Source of the DNA: Isoetes taiwanensis
Lineage: Eukaryota; Streptophyta; Lycopodiopsida; Isoetales; Isoetaceae
NCBI GenBank assembly: GCA_021234155.1
Contig: JAJEKV010000033.1
Location: forward strand, 14,827,422 to 14,891,421
Reading direction: 5' to 3'
Length of the DNA stretch: 64,000 bases
This document shows positions 21,992-34,205 of the stretch, piece after piece (within the stretch, counting starts at the first letter, position 1; the number at the start of each line of letters is the position of its first letter). The position numbers and the translations under genes were made by a program. The notes beneath the pieces were generated by a model, which worked only from the letters and a program-made list of their open reading frames with translations, did no database searches and had not been told where the DNA came from.

Positions 21992-24900
21992 GTGTGCTTA
22001 AAGGTCCTATATACACATATATGTTGGCCCGATAGAGAAGACAAATCCTAAAACTCACCAAAGAGAGTGAAGGAACCAAGAAGCGAGAGATCAAAGCGAA
22101 AGAGATAATGGAATCAAGTCAATAATAGGTACAACAAATAATGGGATAAAGAGGGAATGTGAATGATGGATACATGAGTCCTTATAGGAGTCAAGCTGAT
22201 AAGAAAAACTACTTGCTTAGCGAACAAAGAGGAGGGATACTAAGAAGCCAAAGGATACAAAGGAGACATGGAAAAAATGAAGCTCTCTGTGGCGGGGCGG
22301 GAAAGGTTTGAAGGGACACTAGGAGGCAGATGGAACATAAAGAGAGTACCCATAGCGGGGAGGGTTGGATGGATGGAGGGCAGATCGCGGCAAAAAGAGG
22401 ACATGATAAAGGGGGGTGGGACAAAAGAAATAAAAGCTGAGGCAAAGAAAGGCTCACATGGCATGGTGGATAATGGGAAGGAAACACAGTGGAAATAGTC
22501 AAAATCACAATAACAAGAAATAAAAGCTGAGGCAAGGCTCCTAGGGCATAAATGGATGGCCAGGAAGGGAAACTCATCAGCGGTCAAAATGCAATAACAT
22601 GTATATGGGCACAAAGGTGAGTAAAGAAACTTGGTAGGAATAAAGTAAGCTTGGCTGAAAAGCCAAATCAAAATGGAGACACAAGAAAAGATAGAATTGG
22701 TGAAAGGGAGAAAATGGATAAACGAGGAAACGAAGCAATGGGATAAGAGAACTTCGAATGGGTGCAAGACCAATGAGGGTCAAGGAAGAACCCATGGAGC
22801 GAAGCAACACGATAGCGGTAGAGTTGGGTTGATGAAAATGAGATTCTACTGACACATCAAGGACCAAATTAGGGAACATGAAATGAGAATTAAGCGAAGC
22901 CGAGAACCAGACAAGAGCGACAAAGTAAATAGAAATAGAAGAAAACATGTGAACAAAAAGGTGCACTACTAGAAGACAAAAAGGTAAAAAAGCGCTACAA
23001 CCAAACTAAGACATAGAAAAGGATTATCAATGCAAGCGAAATAAGCCCATATCAAGGGAAGAAAAGTAAATGAACACTTAGGTAATGAGCGATTAGTAGC
23101 AGGCGCCAAAAGAACAAAGCACACTATGTACCAAAAATAATAAAACCCGAAGGATTGAGGCAAACTAGAGGAGCAGAGACATCAAAGTGAGGGAAAATGG
23201 AATCCATGGAGCAAATGGAAGAAATATGAAAGTAAAAAAGAGCGGAGATACTTCTTCCGGCGGACTAAAAAGGAAGATGAAACCAAGAAGCCAAATGGAG
23301 CCAAAGGGAAAAGATGAAACAAGAAACCAGCGGATAAAAACGAGCAATGAGATACTTCGGAGATACAAGGGATAATGAGAGCTGAACCATGAAATGAATG
23401 AAATGAAGGGCGTAATAGGATAATCTCTGATAAGAGATGGGAAAAAAAGCAATACAAGATGAAGGACACAACAGAACAATGTTGTCAAAAGATGGGAGAA
23501 GGAGCAGAGACTATCCATGAACATAATGACATCAACAAATAAGGATCTTAAATGACTATTACACTAGTAAATATTACATCAATAAAAATCCAAAAATTCC
23601 AAGTAACCCAACTAAAAAGGAGCAAGAAAAATAGCCAAAAGAAAACGATGGGGAAACTAAGAAGGAATGATATCAATAAATTCAAATAGAACAACAAGCC
23701 AAAAGAGAGTTACTAAAAGGAAACAATACGAATAAGAAATGATATCATGATAGAGGATTAAAAACCGCGGTAGAGAAGAACAAAAGGATGAGACCAAATG
23801 GAATAATCACGGCAAGCTGGTAGAAATATTTAGACAAATGGAAGGAGGTACCTCTTAGAAGGCTGTGGCAGCCGAAGATACTGTTGAAGGCCCCACATTG
23901 GAAACGGATGAACTCAAGAAACCAATGAAGCCCAGAAGAGAAGATGATAATCAAAAATCAAATGGGACAAAGGAAGTAATGAAGTATGCTCATTAAAAAA
24001 ATGAGACAAAGGGATATCACGACAATGGGCAAAAATCAAATGGGACAAAGGGAAGTAATGAGGTAATATCGATAAAAATGAGACATAAAGGGATATCACG
24101 ACAATGGGCAAATGAACTAGAAAGGAGCAAGTAAGGGGGTCTAGAGTGCGAAAAGAGGTGGCTTAATGTGAGAGCAAAAACGCGAGAGCAACCTTGAGCA
24201 AAAAGAAGAAGATAAAGAGATGAATAAAAGGGGATAAGAGAGAGAAGGCAGAGAGCGGTGAACCTTGAAGGGAGTAAGAATGAGAACCACAGGAAAACCA
24301 AAGGCTATAGGATGCAAAAGGGAGATAATGAAACCAAGCTGAATGGAGGAAACTTGCATACACAACAAAATTGAGAAGCAATATCAATATGAGCTACTAT
24401 GAATGTGATCCACAAGAGTCATAACATCAGCAATGTTAAAGGAACAACAAGCCAAAGGCTGAATGCAAAGATAGCCGGCATAGAGAAATGATATCCTTGA
24501 GCTAAGGAGGATATAACAACCAAATGCGTGGCATAAACAAAACCATAAACCGAGGGAAGTGAGACCAGCCCAGGATAGATGAAGTAGGGAGGCAAAAATT
24601 GGCCTAGCAGAATGGATATGGAAAATAAGGAACAAAAGAACCCCCGAAAAGCCCGATGACCATACCAATGAACTCACAGGAAATAATGAGAGACAACATT
24701 GAAAAACAAGCGATATGGGCAACACATACGAGGTAGCACACACCTTAACCAACCAAAAAATCACCTTGATACCAAAAACACATGATGCATAAGATGCAAA
24801 AGCTACTCAAAATGAGGCGCCAATAATGCGATTTAACATCCAAGAGCGAAAGTTAGGGGAGATGATGAACTTTTAACAAGAAGTATTCTGTAAACCACGA
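21992..24900 (+). other. Strongly purine-rich repeat-derived stretch without a gene
   Basis: The + strand is heavily A+G. Minus-strand open frames (for example 22,240-22,773 and 24,384-24,764) are long but consist mainly of F, S, L and P, the complement of the purine bias, and carry no motifs. I see no gag, integrase or reverse transcriptase text. Composition resembles the LINE at 28.7-35.3 kb, so this may be retroelement-derived. Confidence 0.5.
23953..24110 (+). repeat. Tandem pair of about 79 bp
   Basis: The unit aaaatcaaatgggacaaagg ... gggatatcacgacaatgggc occurs at 23,953-24,030 and 24,031-24,110 with a few indels. Confidence 0.85.
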
Positions 24901-26388
24901 CTAGAAGCGACAAGAAACAAGATAGCAAGGAAATGCAAAGCGATTAAAGTCAAAGGGGCCGAGCAATCTAGGACTACTCTGACCCAGAACCGGACAAAGG
25001 TTTTATGGGCCTAAGTGCAAAACGAAAAATCATATTAACATAGATCCATAAACTATATTCTAAAATGTGAATAACTAGAGATCATGGCAACAAAATGAAA
25101 TAACCTCAAATATAAGAGGTCGAAATGCACCTGAAAATGCACATGACAAAATGATGTAAGTAGAACAAATAGGGATACGGTGCAAGACCCACTCAATCAC
25201 GAGAAACCCATAAAACAACGAAAGATAGCACTAGGACCAATATAGGATGTGATGGGACCTAGTATTAGTGGTAGCCTGAAAAACTTGTAGGTAGCACTAG
25301 AACATGAAGTGACAGAAACTTCTGAACCCATGCTCAAGTATAAAGATAGTATTATGCATACGAATTAGGTGAAATGTAATTACGTCACAATGTAAATCAT
25401 TGCATATCATGCGATCAAACCTTGATCCAAAAACAAGAAGTTAGAATAATTTCAATATCTTTTGGGCCATATTTATTATCCTTGTTCATGTATGAGGCAC
25501 CAAGCGTGCAAAAGCGAATATTAATAAAGGATTTCTAAAAACAACAAGCGGCGTATCAAAAATAAAAGCAAAACGGTAACAAACAAGGAAATATCAGGTC
25601 AAAAGCATCAAACCTCAAAACCAATTAGAATCATTACATACATCATCACGAAGGATGGCCGAGTGCACAGATACAAATGCTCTGACCATAGAATAAGGTG
25701 TGACACAAATAACCCATGAATCTGCATGCGCACCACCTCGAGGGTATCCTAGACAATTAGAACAAGTGCATAAAGATGCTTACTAACATGGAAAGTGCAT
25801 AGCCTGGCAGGCTAGACCTGGTATTCTAAACCAAATGGCGATAAATAAAAAGGGGCAAAATGAAACCCATGAAACAGCTTCAAGTTAAGGAACCCTTTTA
25901 ATAAAATAGCATACGATTAAATAGGCCTAAGTAGTGAGCGGCCCAGTATTAAACCATGGAAGAACCTAATCAAATAGAGAAGCTTAAAAGGCTATGCTTT
26001 ATTTTGCCGCTGAGATTTGGGATTGAATCAAAAGGATGTTGATCGGAAAAGCCACTATAAGTTCAAAGATGAAGGATGCACTTTGAGAAAAAACTATCTT
26101 GGATTACTTGACTCCAAGAAGCTGACTGTCTAGGTGACCCGGCTTTTTAATCAACTCCTTGGAAGTAAGAGGTTGCAATATTGATAAATCGGCCGAGCAC
26201 AGGCACAAAAGGAATTCAGAACTGACACATGAGAGAGCCAAAAACTATGGGATGGATCCTCCCATGTAGTCAATATACTAGATGCTCGAGGTCAATATAC
26301 TAGATGCTCGAGCGGAAAGACAGCACCCACAAAAGAACGAGGCAATCGATGGAAATTACCAAAGCATGGTCTGCGGGAATGAGGGAAA
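24901..26388. other. No recognised gene; one 22-bp tandem pair
   Basis: Mixed AT-rich sequence. A perfect 22-bp tandem pair beginning gtcaatatactagatgct lies at 26,269-26,312. Nothing else is recognisable. Confidence 0.4.
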
Positions 26389-26566
26389 GGCTAGAAGAGA
26401 AGGGGAAGAAAACTAGCGAGAAGAAACTAGCTCAAGAGAGAGCGCCCGATGAGGAAGAAGTAGAAGAAACTTGGCGTATATAAAGGAAAAAGGGGAAACA
26501 AAATAGCGAGATGGCGTCCCTTGCCAAGAATGGCGGTTCTATTGCTTGCGCCAATAGAACCTTGAC
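26389..26566 (+). repeat. TATA-containing direct repeat, copy 2
   Basis: The partner of 21,824-21,991. The TATA-like tatataaagg is at 26,478. Copies differ mainly by short indels, and the shared right end is caatagaaccttgac. It might be a terminal repeat of a non-autonomous retroelement, but no PBS or polypurine tract is visible beside either copy. Confidence 0.85.
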
Positions 26567-28700
26567 ATCAACACAATTCACTTACAATATGGAAAAGGAA
26601 TTCTGCTCCAACTCTTTGAAAGTTCTACATTGTCTTCTATGACTCAAAGAGCTCTTTTTATTTTTTCTGCGGTAGCAATATTCTCCTTCTCAATTCTCGA
26701 ATTCTCTTCACGGCTTCTCTTTTTCTCATGACATCTATAGCTCCAAATCTAAATTCTCCCGTTTTGCTGACTTCAAGCATTTTGAGGAGAACTTGCCATC
26801 GAATTGATATGAAAAAAGGAATTGCAATTTGCAATTTAGCCGGAAATTGCAATTAGCCCCATTATTAGTGTAAGCTTGTTCTTCAGAATGAAGAATTCTT
26901 GCAAGAAGCTGAGATTGTTCCGCCAAATAAAAATTTGAGGAAGAAATTTCGGCGTGGTATGATCGAGATTCAAATTGGCGCCCAAGGAATCAATCCATGT
27001 CATCGATCGGCTTCCTCGGGAGGATGATTGCTATTTCAGGAATATAGCTTCACCTCAAAATGTTATACTAGCAGTCGAATAAAAGCACTTTCAGCACTTA
27101 AAGCAAGTGTCAGGGCCGTTGCTTTTGGGTACAATATCAAATTTACCACCCTTTCTGTTGATCACGCATACGGTAATAACTAATTTCATTATTATTTATT
27201 GGGCTAACTTCCAATGCAAAGCAAGAAAAGTTATTTATCAACATATAATAGGATAGGTGCACTAATGAAATAAGGGGAAATAATGAAAATATAGGGCAAG
27301 GGCGATATTTCACGTGGTAATGAACAAGGTAACAAGGAAGCTGACGGTGAATATTACGTCTGAAATGGGAGAGCGGGGATGATGGGGACAAGACAAGCAT
27401 TAATACTTGACGGTAAGAGTGGATGGCGGGGAATTGAACTGAGACTTTATTAACCCTAAAAAGCGTATCAAACATTATATATGAGCCCAATTGTGAGGCG
27501 GTTCACAAGTCCCCTCGGCGTCGAGGAATGCGTGAGCTCTCAAATTCACATAAACCAAAGAGGCCTTAAATTATCTTCAACAAAAATCCTGCGCCTCGCC
27601 CGCAGCCTTGATTCTTTGAGATGGACAAGGGGAAAGAGGGGTAATGTCGGAGAATGCCGAATGAGGAAAGAAAAATCAGAAAGAGAGACCAGAATCACGG
27701 AGCTCAGGTTACCTCTGCGGTGCCCTTCAATCGGACACCGGAGGGATCTCAGCCCATGGTGTATCACGTGAACGGAAATTAATGATTGTCTAGGTCGAGT
27801 ACCATCTTCATTAGGCTGCGGCGAGAGTGCAGCATTTGTGCGGCAGAATCCACCATGCCTCTCAAGATATGCGAGGATAATGGTTTACACTTTAGAGGTA
27901 CATTGGAGGTTAGCAGCGGGGTGCTGGGCGACAAAAGCGACTTCGATAAAGGCGCCCGAGTTTGGATGATAGAACCATGCGGTGCTTTAATCGTCTGTGA
28001 TTCACTTTCGGCAATAGCGGTGTAAGATGTCCGGCGCCGTCTCACACAATATCGCGATCTCGGTAGGAATACGTATATATTGTTGTGGGGAAGAATCACG
28101 TGGATTCGTGTGCGAGCATATGTTGGAAGACGCCTTGGAAAGGTCAGGAAGAAGATGGGGATGATTAGAAGAAAGCCCCAATAATTGAATTGACGTGCGG
28201 AGATAGGGAAGGAGGATGGGCGGCATGTAATCTCTTTTGCATGATTTACACATTTTTTAACTCTTTACTTTTTTACTTTTACTCTCCTGCGTTTCTTTCA
28301 TGAACCAGTTTGTCAAATAGGTAAGTTGTATCGTGAGAATGTTATATGAAAAATATTTGAATGATCTTGAGGGAAGCCGGTTATAGCGAGACAAGTTAAA
28401 GCCGGGACGAAGACTGGCGTTTTTGTAAATTTGAATGCATAAGCGAATTATCACGAGAAATAGACATAGCCGAATACGAACATGTTTAAAAGGATCTGAG
28501 GGTTTAAATATGCTTTTTAATATGTAATATCTACGTATGGAGAAAATTTTTTTGGAATTTATTTTTGAATGAAGGAAATATATAGTAATAGTTGTCTCGA
28601 TAGAATGCAGTGATATGCATTCTTACGATACGTGGCTCCTTTATGTATTCTAAACACACGCCTAGATGATAAAGCGGTCCAGTCCATAGGATTATACCCC
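26567..28700. other. No recognised gene
   Basis: Contains repeated attgcaatt strings at about 26,820-26,855. Opposing open frames at 27,481-28,253 (96 codons on +, 106 on -) have no family signature. The stretch may be an upstream part of the LINE or unrelated. Confidence 0.3.
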
Positions 28701-29169
28701 GGGGGCAATGCGAACACATAGGAAATTATAGAAATTATGGACTCACAATTTAGAGCATAAATGAGGACTCTTGAAGACCCTCTTTGAAGAACTATAATCT
28801 GGCATTGGCGACACCGGAAGGCAGAAGATAGAAGATAGAATATAAACATAGGGAAAGGAAAATATTACGGTAGCCGTGGCGTGGGACATGGAGCGAGGAA
28901 GACGCACCATGCAAAAATAGACAAAAGGACCATAATGCGGGAGATATGTCGACTTCGGAAGGGAGGAGGAGTAGCGAAAAAACACTCAAAATAAGGAAAT
29001 ACAAAATAATGGGTGGCAATTGAAGTAGCCCAGAGATAGAAAGGAACAAGAATAATTGCGAGATATAACAAGCCCGTAAAAGATCACAATGAGGGGAGAT
29101 TGATGAAAGGACCACCTTGATACCTTGTGAGAGAAAAAAGTTTGAGTAAAAGGCCCGGGCCGGGGCAAG

Positions 29170-29545
29170 ATCTGGGGCAGAGAGGCTATGCCTCGTAGGT
29201 ACACACCCGAGGATAGCGAGAAATTTGAACCCACCAGCGGTAACGGACCACCAAAAACTCATCAGCACATGGAGAGCGGCATATGGCTTGTCTAGGGTAT
29301 GAAGAATACCTCAATTCTTGATGTATGGCAACCGCGAGGTAAGGTGGGCGGGAGACAAGTTACCACGGAACCCGGTGAGGCCAAGCCTCGCCCGTGCACC
29401 GAGGATAGCGGGGAGCTAGACCCCTGGCCAGTAACCCGGACCACTAAAGCTTCCAATATAACTAGCGATTTTAATATTTATAAAACAATATATGACTTCT
29501 AAAAGGGTATGAAGAATACCCCAGGATAGCCCGAAATTGCGACAC
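29170..29545 (+). repeat. Imperfect repeats in the LINE 5' region
   Basis: The string gggtatgaagaatacc occurs at about 29,295 and 29,504, and a ggatagc(g/c) phrase recurs at about 29,211, 29,403 and 29,523, giving related units roughly 120-200 bp apart. They may be 5' UTR repeats of the LINE. Confidence 0.5.
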
Positions 29546-29546
29546 C

Positions 29547-29816
29547 ATGGATGAGGGAAAGTATGGACAAGGGGGTTTCCCAACCTCACCACGGACTAGA
29601 ACGCGACGCGACTCCAGCGGAAGGCGATACATGCGCGAGGAAATGCGGGGAACGCGAGGAACTATAAAAGTGCGGTCACGATCACCGAGCGGGGCTGAAA
29701 ATACTGGCGTAATCCAATACGGACAGAAAAGCATCTACCCAACCACTCGATTTCGAGAAGCAGGAAGGATCAACCTTAGACAGCGGACGAAAAGTGACAA
29801 TAAAGGACCCAGTTGA
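29547..29816 (+). pseudogene. Basic ORF1-like segment of the LINE
   Basis: An 89-codon frame begins MDEGKYGQGGFPTSPRTRTR and is rich in R, G, S and T. Arg-rich proteins ahead of the endonuclease are typical of LINE ORF1 nucleic-acid-binding proteins, but no zinc knuckle or RRM is visible. Similar Arg/Gly-rich frames follow at 30,571-31,054. The assignment rests on position and composition only. Confidence 0.35.
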
Positions 29817-31117
29817 GAGCTAATTGGGGCCTTTTGGATTTTGAATTTTAAAATTTGAAATTCAAATCGAACTGATAATCATCAATAAAATCTGGTTTAA
29901 AGGCGAAAGGCAAATATATATAGTCTTAGGGAAAGCGGCGGTTATTTCACAAGCAAAGTCTATACGAAGCGCCTTTGCCCAGAGCACTACGCCGCGAGGG
30001 ATTCTCTTGCAAAGCGAGGCGATGGCCGATAGCATCAACTGCAGCCCGGCGAGGAGGAGATTGGGCCGGCAAGAGCCCAGGTGAGTCAACAAGACCTTGG
30101 ACTTTTACGGCACAAATGGATAAGCGGCTGAGGCAAGATCGAACGGATGCACTCCAGCGCATTGGTGAGACTTTATACTTGACAACAAAGTATGCATCAC
30201 TAGCATGGGCGTGAGAGTAGGAGGGTGGAGAAGATGAGCAATCACGGCGAATGGAATGAAATCGAAGAGGAGAAAGCAAAAAAGATCCTGCAAGGTTGGT
30301 TGAATTAGAAATCAAAATGTTGAGAGTACGGATGCATGGGAATCATATGATAGGATAAAAACCACATTTATTGGGTATGAGGGAAGGCGAGAATAAGATT
30401 AAACATGATGTTAGGCTAATTGGGATAGCGAAGGCCTAATGAGGATATATATCCGATTCACTGCGCGAAGTGATAGAGGCGGTGTTCAAGGAACGCGAGC
30501 GTCATCGTCAAAGCCCTAGGTCGGGCCAATGGAGGGGAGATCGAGGCACATCGGCTGACATTGAGGACGCATGGCAACCAAGGAGAGAGGATCTTCTGGA
30601 TGGGATCAGTTGAGGAATGGAATCAAAGTCACGAGGAGGGCATTAGCGGTGATGCGGAAGCCAGCGGGGCTACGGTGGCCAAGAAGCCGGGAGGCCCGAA
30701 CCAGCGGGGATACAAGCGGTCCAGAATGGCAAGGTATACATACACAAAAGGGTAAAGAAACCAAGGACTCAACAGCGGGAAGCCGAGGCCGGAAGGGTTG
30801 GGGGTAGCTAAAACCAAGGAGCAAGAGAAGGAAAATTCACATCTCATGTGAAACCCATACAGCAGTCTTTGGAGAGCGAGAATCACGAGGGAGGCACTAA
30901 GAGCAATCGCGGTAGATGGGAGCGAGAGCGAGCAATAGGAGGAGGCGAGGAAGCGGGGAAGCGAAGAGTGAGACAAATCAAGCAGGGGCTCGAGAAGGGG
31001 CCAACCGGAGCAATGAAAACCAGGGGAGGCCAAGGGAGGGAGAATGGGGAATAGCTTACGAGAAAACATGGAACCGAAGGGAGCAACCTCTCGGGGAAAA
31101 ACGTGACATTATGATGC
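29817..31117 (+). pseudogene. Arg/Gly-rich LINE interior before the endonuclease
   Basis: Broken + strand frames (30,571-30,807 and 30,916-31,131) are rich in R, G, E and N. Minus-strand frames of similar length are the complement of the purine bias. The stretch may code for the end of ORF1 and the start of ORF2. Confidence 0.35.
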
Positions 31118-31810
31118 TTGGAGCGTCATAGGGTACCCTATGGGATGATGGAGAAAAGACTAGAAGGTGCTTACGGTACTGCTGACATAATATGTTTTGG
31201 CGAGACATGGAGCATAACACTAAAAGGTTACGGAGGAGGAAGGGTGCGGTTGTTTACATGTGTTGGAAGGCGAGGATTTCAAGAAAGGAGAGGAGTCTTG
31301 GTCACGGCTTGTTATATAAAGAATAGTCAGGCTCACAATGCATGTATGTTACATTCGGATATCAATAAAAGATATATGGTTTTGAATATTCAATTGAAAA
31401 ACAAACAAAAGAGGTAGTTCGATAATTGCATATTACCTTAAGCAGCTGATAAGAAATTTTGGAATTCTTTAGGCGGGAGAACACTCTCGCGAAATGGAAG
31501 GGACAAGGACCAATGATTATAGTAGGAGATCCTAAATGCGAGAACCGAGACGGGAACAAAGCACAAGTGCATCTCTTGGATAGAAGATGGTGGATAATTG
31601 TACGAGGACCGCGAGGAGGAATGGCGGAGGATCTGAAGATAAAGAGGTGAGGTCAGCATGAGGAGGTGAGCTATTCTTTGATGCCTGCGGCAGGGGTGAT
31701 CATGGCCCAATAGCCGCGAAAAAATGGAGGAGGGATCGGGGAGGTTTTACGAGCCAAAACTCACATAGTAAGAGCATAGTGGATTATATAATTTTTGGCG
31801 ATAGCGTGAG
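31118..31810 (+). pseudogene. LINE APE-type endonuclease domain
   Basis: The frame from 31,118 reads ...ADIICFGETWS, the endonuclease motif with the catalytic Glu (family form DIxxLQET). It continues GRRGFQERRGVLVTACYIKN and YMVLNIQL. The next frame (31,459-31,650) gives AKWKGQGPMIIVGDPKCENR, matching the family GDFN motif, with Pro-Lys replacing Phe-Asn. At about 31,765, SHSKSIVDYIIFGDS matches the later S/D-containing motif. This enzyme nicks target DNA for LINE integration. Frames change at least twice and GDFN is damaged, so it is dead or misread. Confidence 0.78.
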
Positions 31811-32429
31811 AAAAAGATAGAAGGAGCTGATACTCACGGGGAATGGCGGCCGGGAAAAGGGAAAGCCATAGACGATCAAACTAACATTTAGATTGGATGA
31901 GGCATACAAAAGGATGGCCGCGAAATAAAGAAGGATAACAAAGAAACGGTAGAATTCAATTCGGGGAAAAGATCACCTTGAGAAACCTTTACCCAAATGA
32001 TCAAAGGAGAAATGGGAAAATGGAATTTGGGGAGCACTGTCACAATTGATAATGGGAATACCACCCTCAATGACATAATGATAAAATTTGCTTAGCAGAG
32101 ATGTGTTTTGGGGAGAAGGATCAAAATTAGGAAGAAGCAGGGGCATTGAACTTGAGTATGGTATGATGTGAGTCACCGAGGAAGAGAGAACACAAGAGGA
32201 AATTAAGAAAGCATAAGGGGAGGGTATACCCGAGGGAAGAGAAGGCGGCATACATAAGGTTACTAAAGAAGAAAAGATACAATAACACACTTCTAGCACC
32301 AATGGTACATGGGAAAGCTGGCGAAGAAAACAGCCAGAAGATTACGGAGAGGATTCAAAACAAAGGAGGGTAGCAATGTAAAAGCAAGGGGCCAGAACAA
32401 GATGACATTGGAGCAGGGGATGGGAGACA
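31811..32429 (+). pseudogene. LINE linker between endonuclease and reverse transcriptase
   Basis: Broken, charged + strand frames of the type seen in ORF2 linkers. Just before the RT, a short piece reads YLDKLYKSRPGYQYQ. No separate domain is visible. Confidence 0.5.
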
Positions 32430-33390
32430 TATCTGGACAAATTATATAAGAGCAGGCCAGGGTACCAATACCAATACGGCATGACCGGACAAACCATGCT
32501 TCAATATGTTGGAGTAATGTTAGCCCTAAACAAGATGGCTAATCACAAAGCACCCGGTTACTCATTTGGCCAGGTAGGTGTGAAATCTTGGCTGAGGCAG
32601 TGTGAGGCAGTGCTTGGGAACATTTTAATGGCATCATACATCACAGGGCTCCAGACGGATGGACATAGCAGGTCATACCCTACACCAAAGGCGGGGAATA
32701 GAAAGATCGAGGGAACTATGGGGCGATAATGGTAAAAAGCTGATTTTTTAGCAAAATGGTTTGGAAAGATGCTGGATAACAAACTAAAAGAATGGGGCGG
32801 GAGGAAGGGAAATGTGAGAGCACAAGGGCAAGGCGGGTTGGACGGAGCACTCAACCCACCCGAGATCATCGTGACCCGCCGGATACTAATAGAGAAGCGA
32901 GAACAAAGCGCATGGAGGAAAAACCATCTAGCTGCTTTTGTAGATTTGAAAAGCGTTTGATCTGATCCAGGAAATTTGCTAAAAGCCGATGGATATGCAA
33001 GCCACAGAAAACATGAGTACAGGATCGATCGCAAAATTTGTACCACAAGGTGTATGCTAAGATGGGCGGGAAGGGCGGCCGATAATATGTGACCACCGAG
33101 GGTGTGAAGCGGGGATGCGTTATCCCCAACTCTGTTTGGAATATACATAGATGCACCTCTGAGGGGATACATATGGTCAATGAGGGCAGTATGCCCCCAC
33201 CTTTGGGGAGACACTAAAGAATTACCAATAATGCTATATCGCGAGGACGATCTTAGTATGATGGCAACAAAAACAAGGGAGATGCCTGATTGCTCCAAAG
33301 AGTGCAGGAACAATTTTGTGAAGATACAGGGCTAGCAGTGAACCCTATAAAAACAAAGATAGTCATATTTGGACATAGGAGCGGGCATAA
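32430..33390 (+). pseudogene. LINE reverse transcriptase domain
   Basis: Motifs appear in family order. NKMANHKAPGYSF (about 32,530) is the KAPG motif. DNKLKEWG (about 32,775) is followed by LAAFVDLKSV (about 32,925), which carries motif A's Asp. LSPTLFGIYIDA (33,120) is motif B with SPTLF. LYREDDLSMMATKTREM (33,232) is motif C; the usual YADD reads YREDD, so catalytic Asp residues are there but the box is altered by an apparent short insertion. FCEDTGLAVNPIKTKIVIFG (about 33,311) is the following block. The enzyme copies LINE RNA at the nicked target. Stops and shifts separate these blocks, and the domain is inactive as read. Confidence 0.88.
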
Positions 33391-33489
33391 ACCTTTGAGA
33401 TATATAAAGAGAAGGAGATAGAGGAAGCAACAGAATACGGATATCACAGGTTATGATGCACATGGCGCGAGGGAAATGGAGCCCAACGA

Positions 33490-34195
33490 GGGGATAAGGT
33501 TACATGCGTGTAAATTATTTTTTAGGGCGTGTAAAAGTCAAAATACGTATTTTTTGGAAAAATACCCGTATTTTAGTATTTAATTTCGCCCGGCGGAAAA
33601 AAAATTTGCGTAAAGCGAAAACCTTGATTTACAAGCTTCTGGCGAAAATTAAAATGAATTTTAAGTAAGTGAAGAGCCGGTTCCAAGCTTACCGTAGCAG
33701 GTTCGGCGTAAGCGAAGCTGAAGGATTCGCTGCGTGTGCGAATGAAAAATCAAAAAATTTTTTTTTTTTTTTTTATTATTTAAACGTCGGCAATGACACC
33801 CACCCTCGGCATGGCACAATTCAATGTGGCACGCCCGGTGAGAATCACCCTTAATAATAATAATTAAATTTTTTTTTGAGTTTTCGTAAGCGAAAACAAT
33901 GGCGAAGGTTTAAACTACAGCCGATTCACTTCTCTTGAAAAAAAAGTTTGTATGTGAGAATTTTTTAAACCTTAGGAAAATTACTTTTTAATGATATTTT
34001 TGGCGTGATGGCGATCAAATTTGTCCCAGTAATCAAGCAATCATTATTCATTATAAAAGCATTATCACGATGATGTGAACCCATCCTGGGGCCAAAGGGA
34101 GCTAGCATGAAGTTCAATCAGCTATAGGAAGTTACTTTAACATGAAAACTTACGTAACGAAGTCGAATAATACGATTGGAACATCAAATGTTACC
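33490..34195. mobile_element. Probable AT-rich insertion within the LINE
   Basis: Composition changes sharply from purine/GC-rich LINE to AT-rich, and LINE-like protein text stops at about 33,510 and resumes at about 34,206. The segment has a T-run at 33,760-33,775, a taataataataatt run at about 33,853, and a short perfect palindrome gttttcg-taag-cgaaaac at 33,881-33,898. I found no clear terminal repeats or target duplication, so its class is unknown. It could also be unrelated spacer. Confidence 0.4.
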
Positions 34196-34205
34196 TATTT
34201 AGTGC

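Larger units (their letters stand above)
20690..22020 (+). repeat. Three spaced copies of a 25-30-bp motif
   Basis: aaggtcctatatac followed by an AT-rich tatat(g/t)ttgg occurs at about 20,692, 21,388 and 22,000. Two are preceded by ctgtggcaa. They are spaced about 695 and 610 bp apart. They may mark copies of a longer, decayed repeat unit. Confidence 0.6.

Noticed and set aside
22240-24764. Long minus-strand open frames (up to 177 codons)
   Set aside because: They are mostly F, S, L and P, with no motif, and mirror the + strand purine bias; several overlap in different frames.
24745-24775. Minus-strand TTGGTATCAAGG as a primer-binding site
   Set aside because: Only the first eight bases fit the initiator-Met site, and no LTR end CA or paired repeat lies next to it.
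32558-33313. 251-codon minus-strand frame, the longest in the window
   Set aside because: It lies antisense to the reverse transcriptase, whose motifs are clear on the + strand; its own sequence has no recognisable domain.
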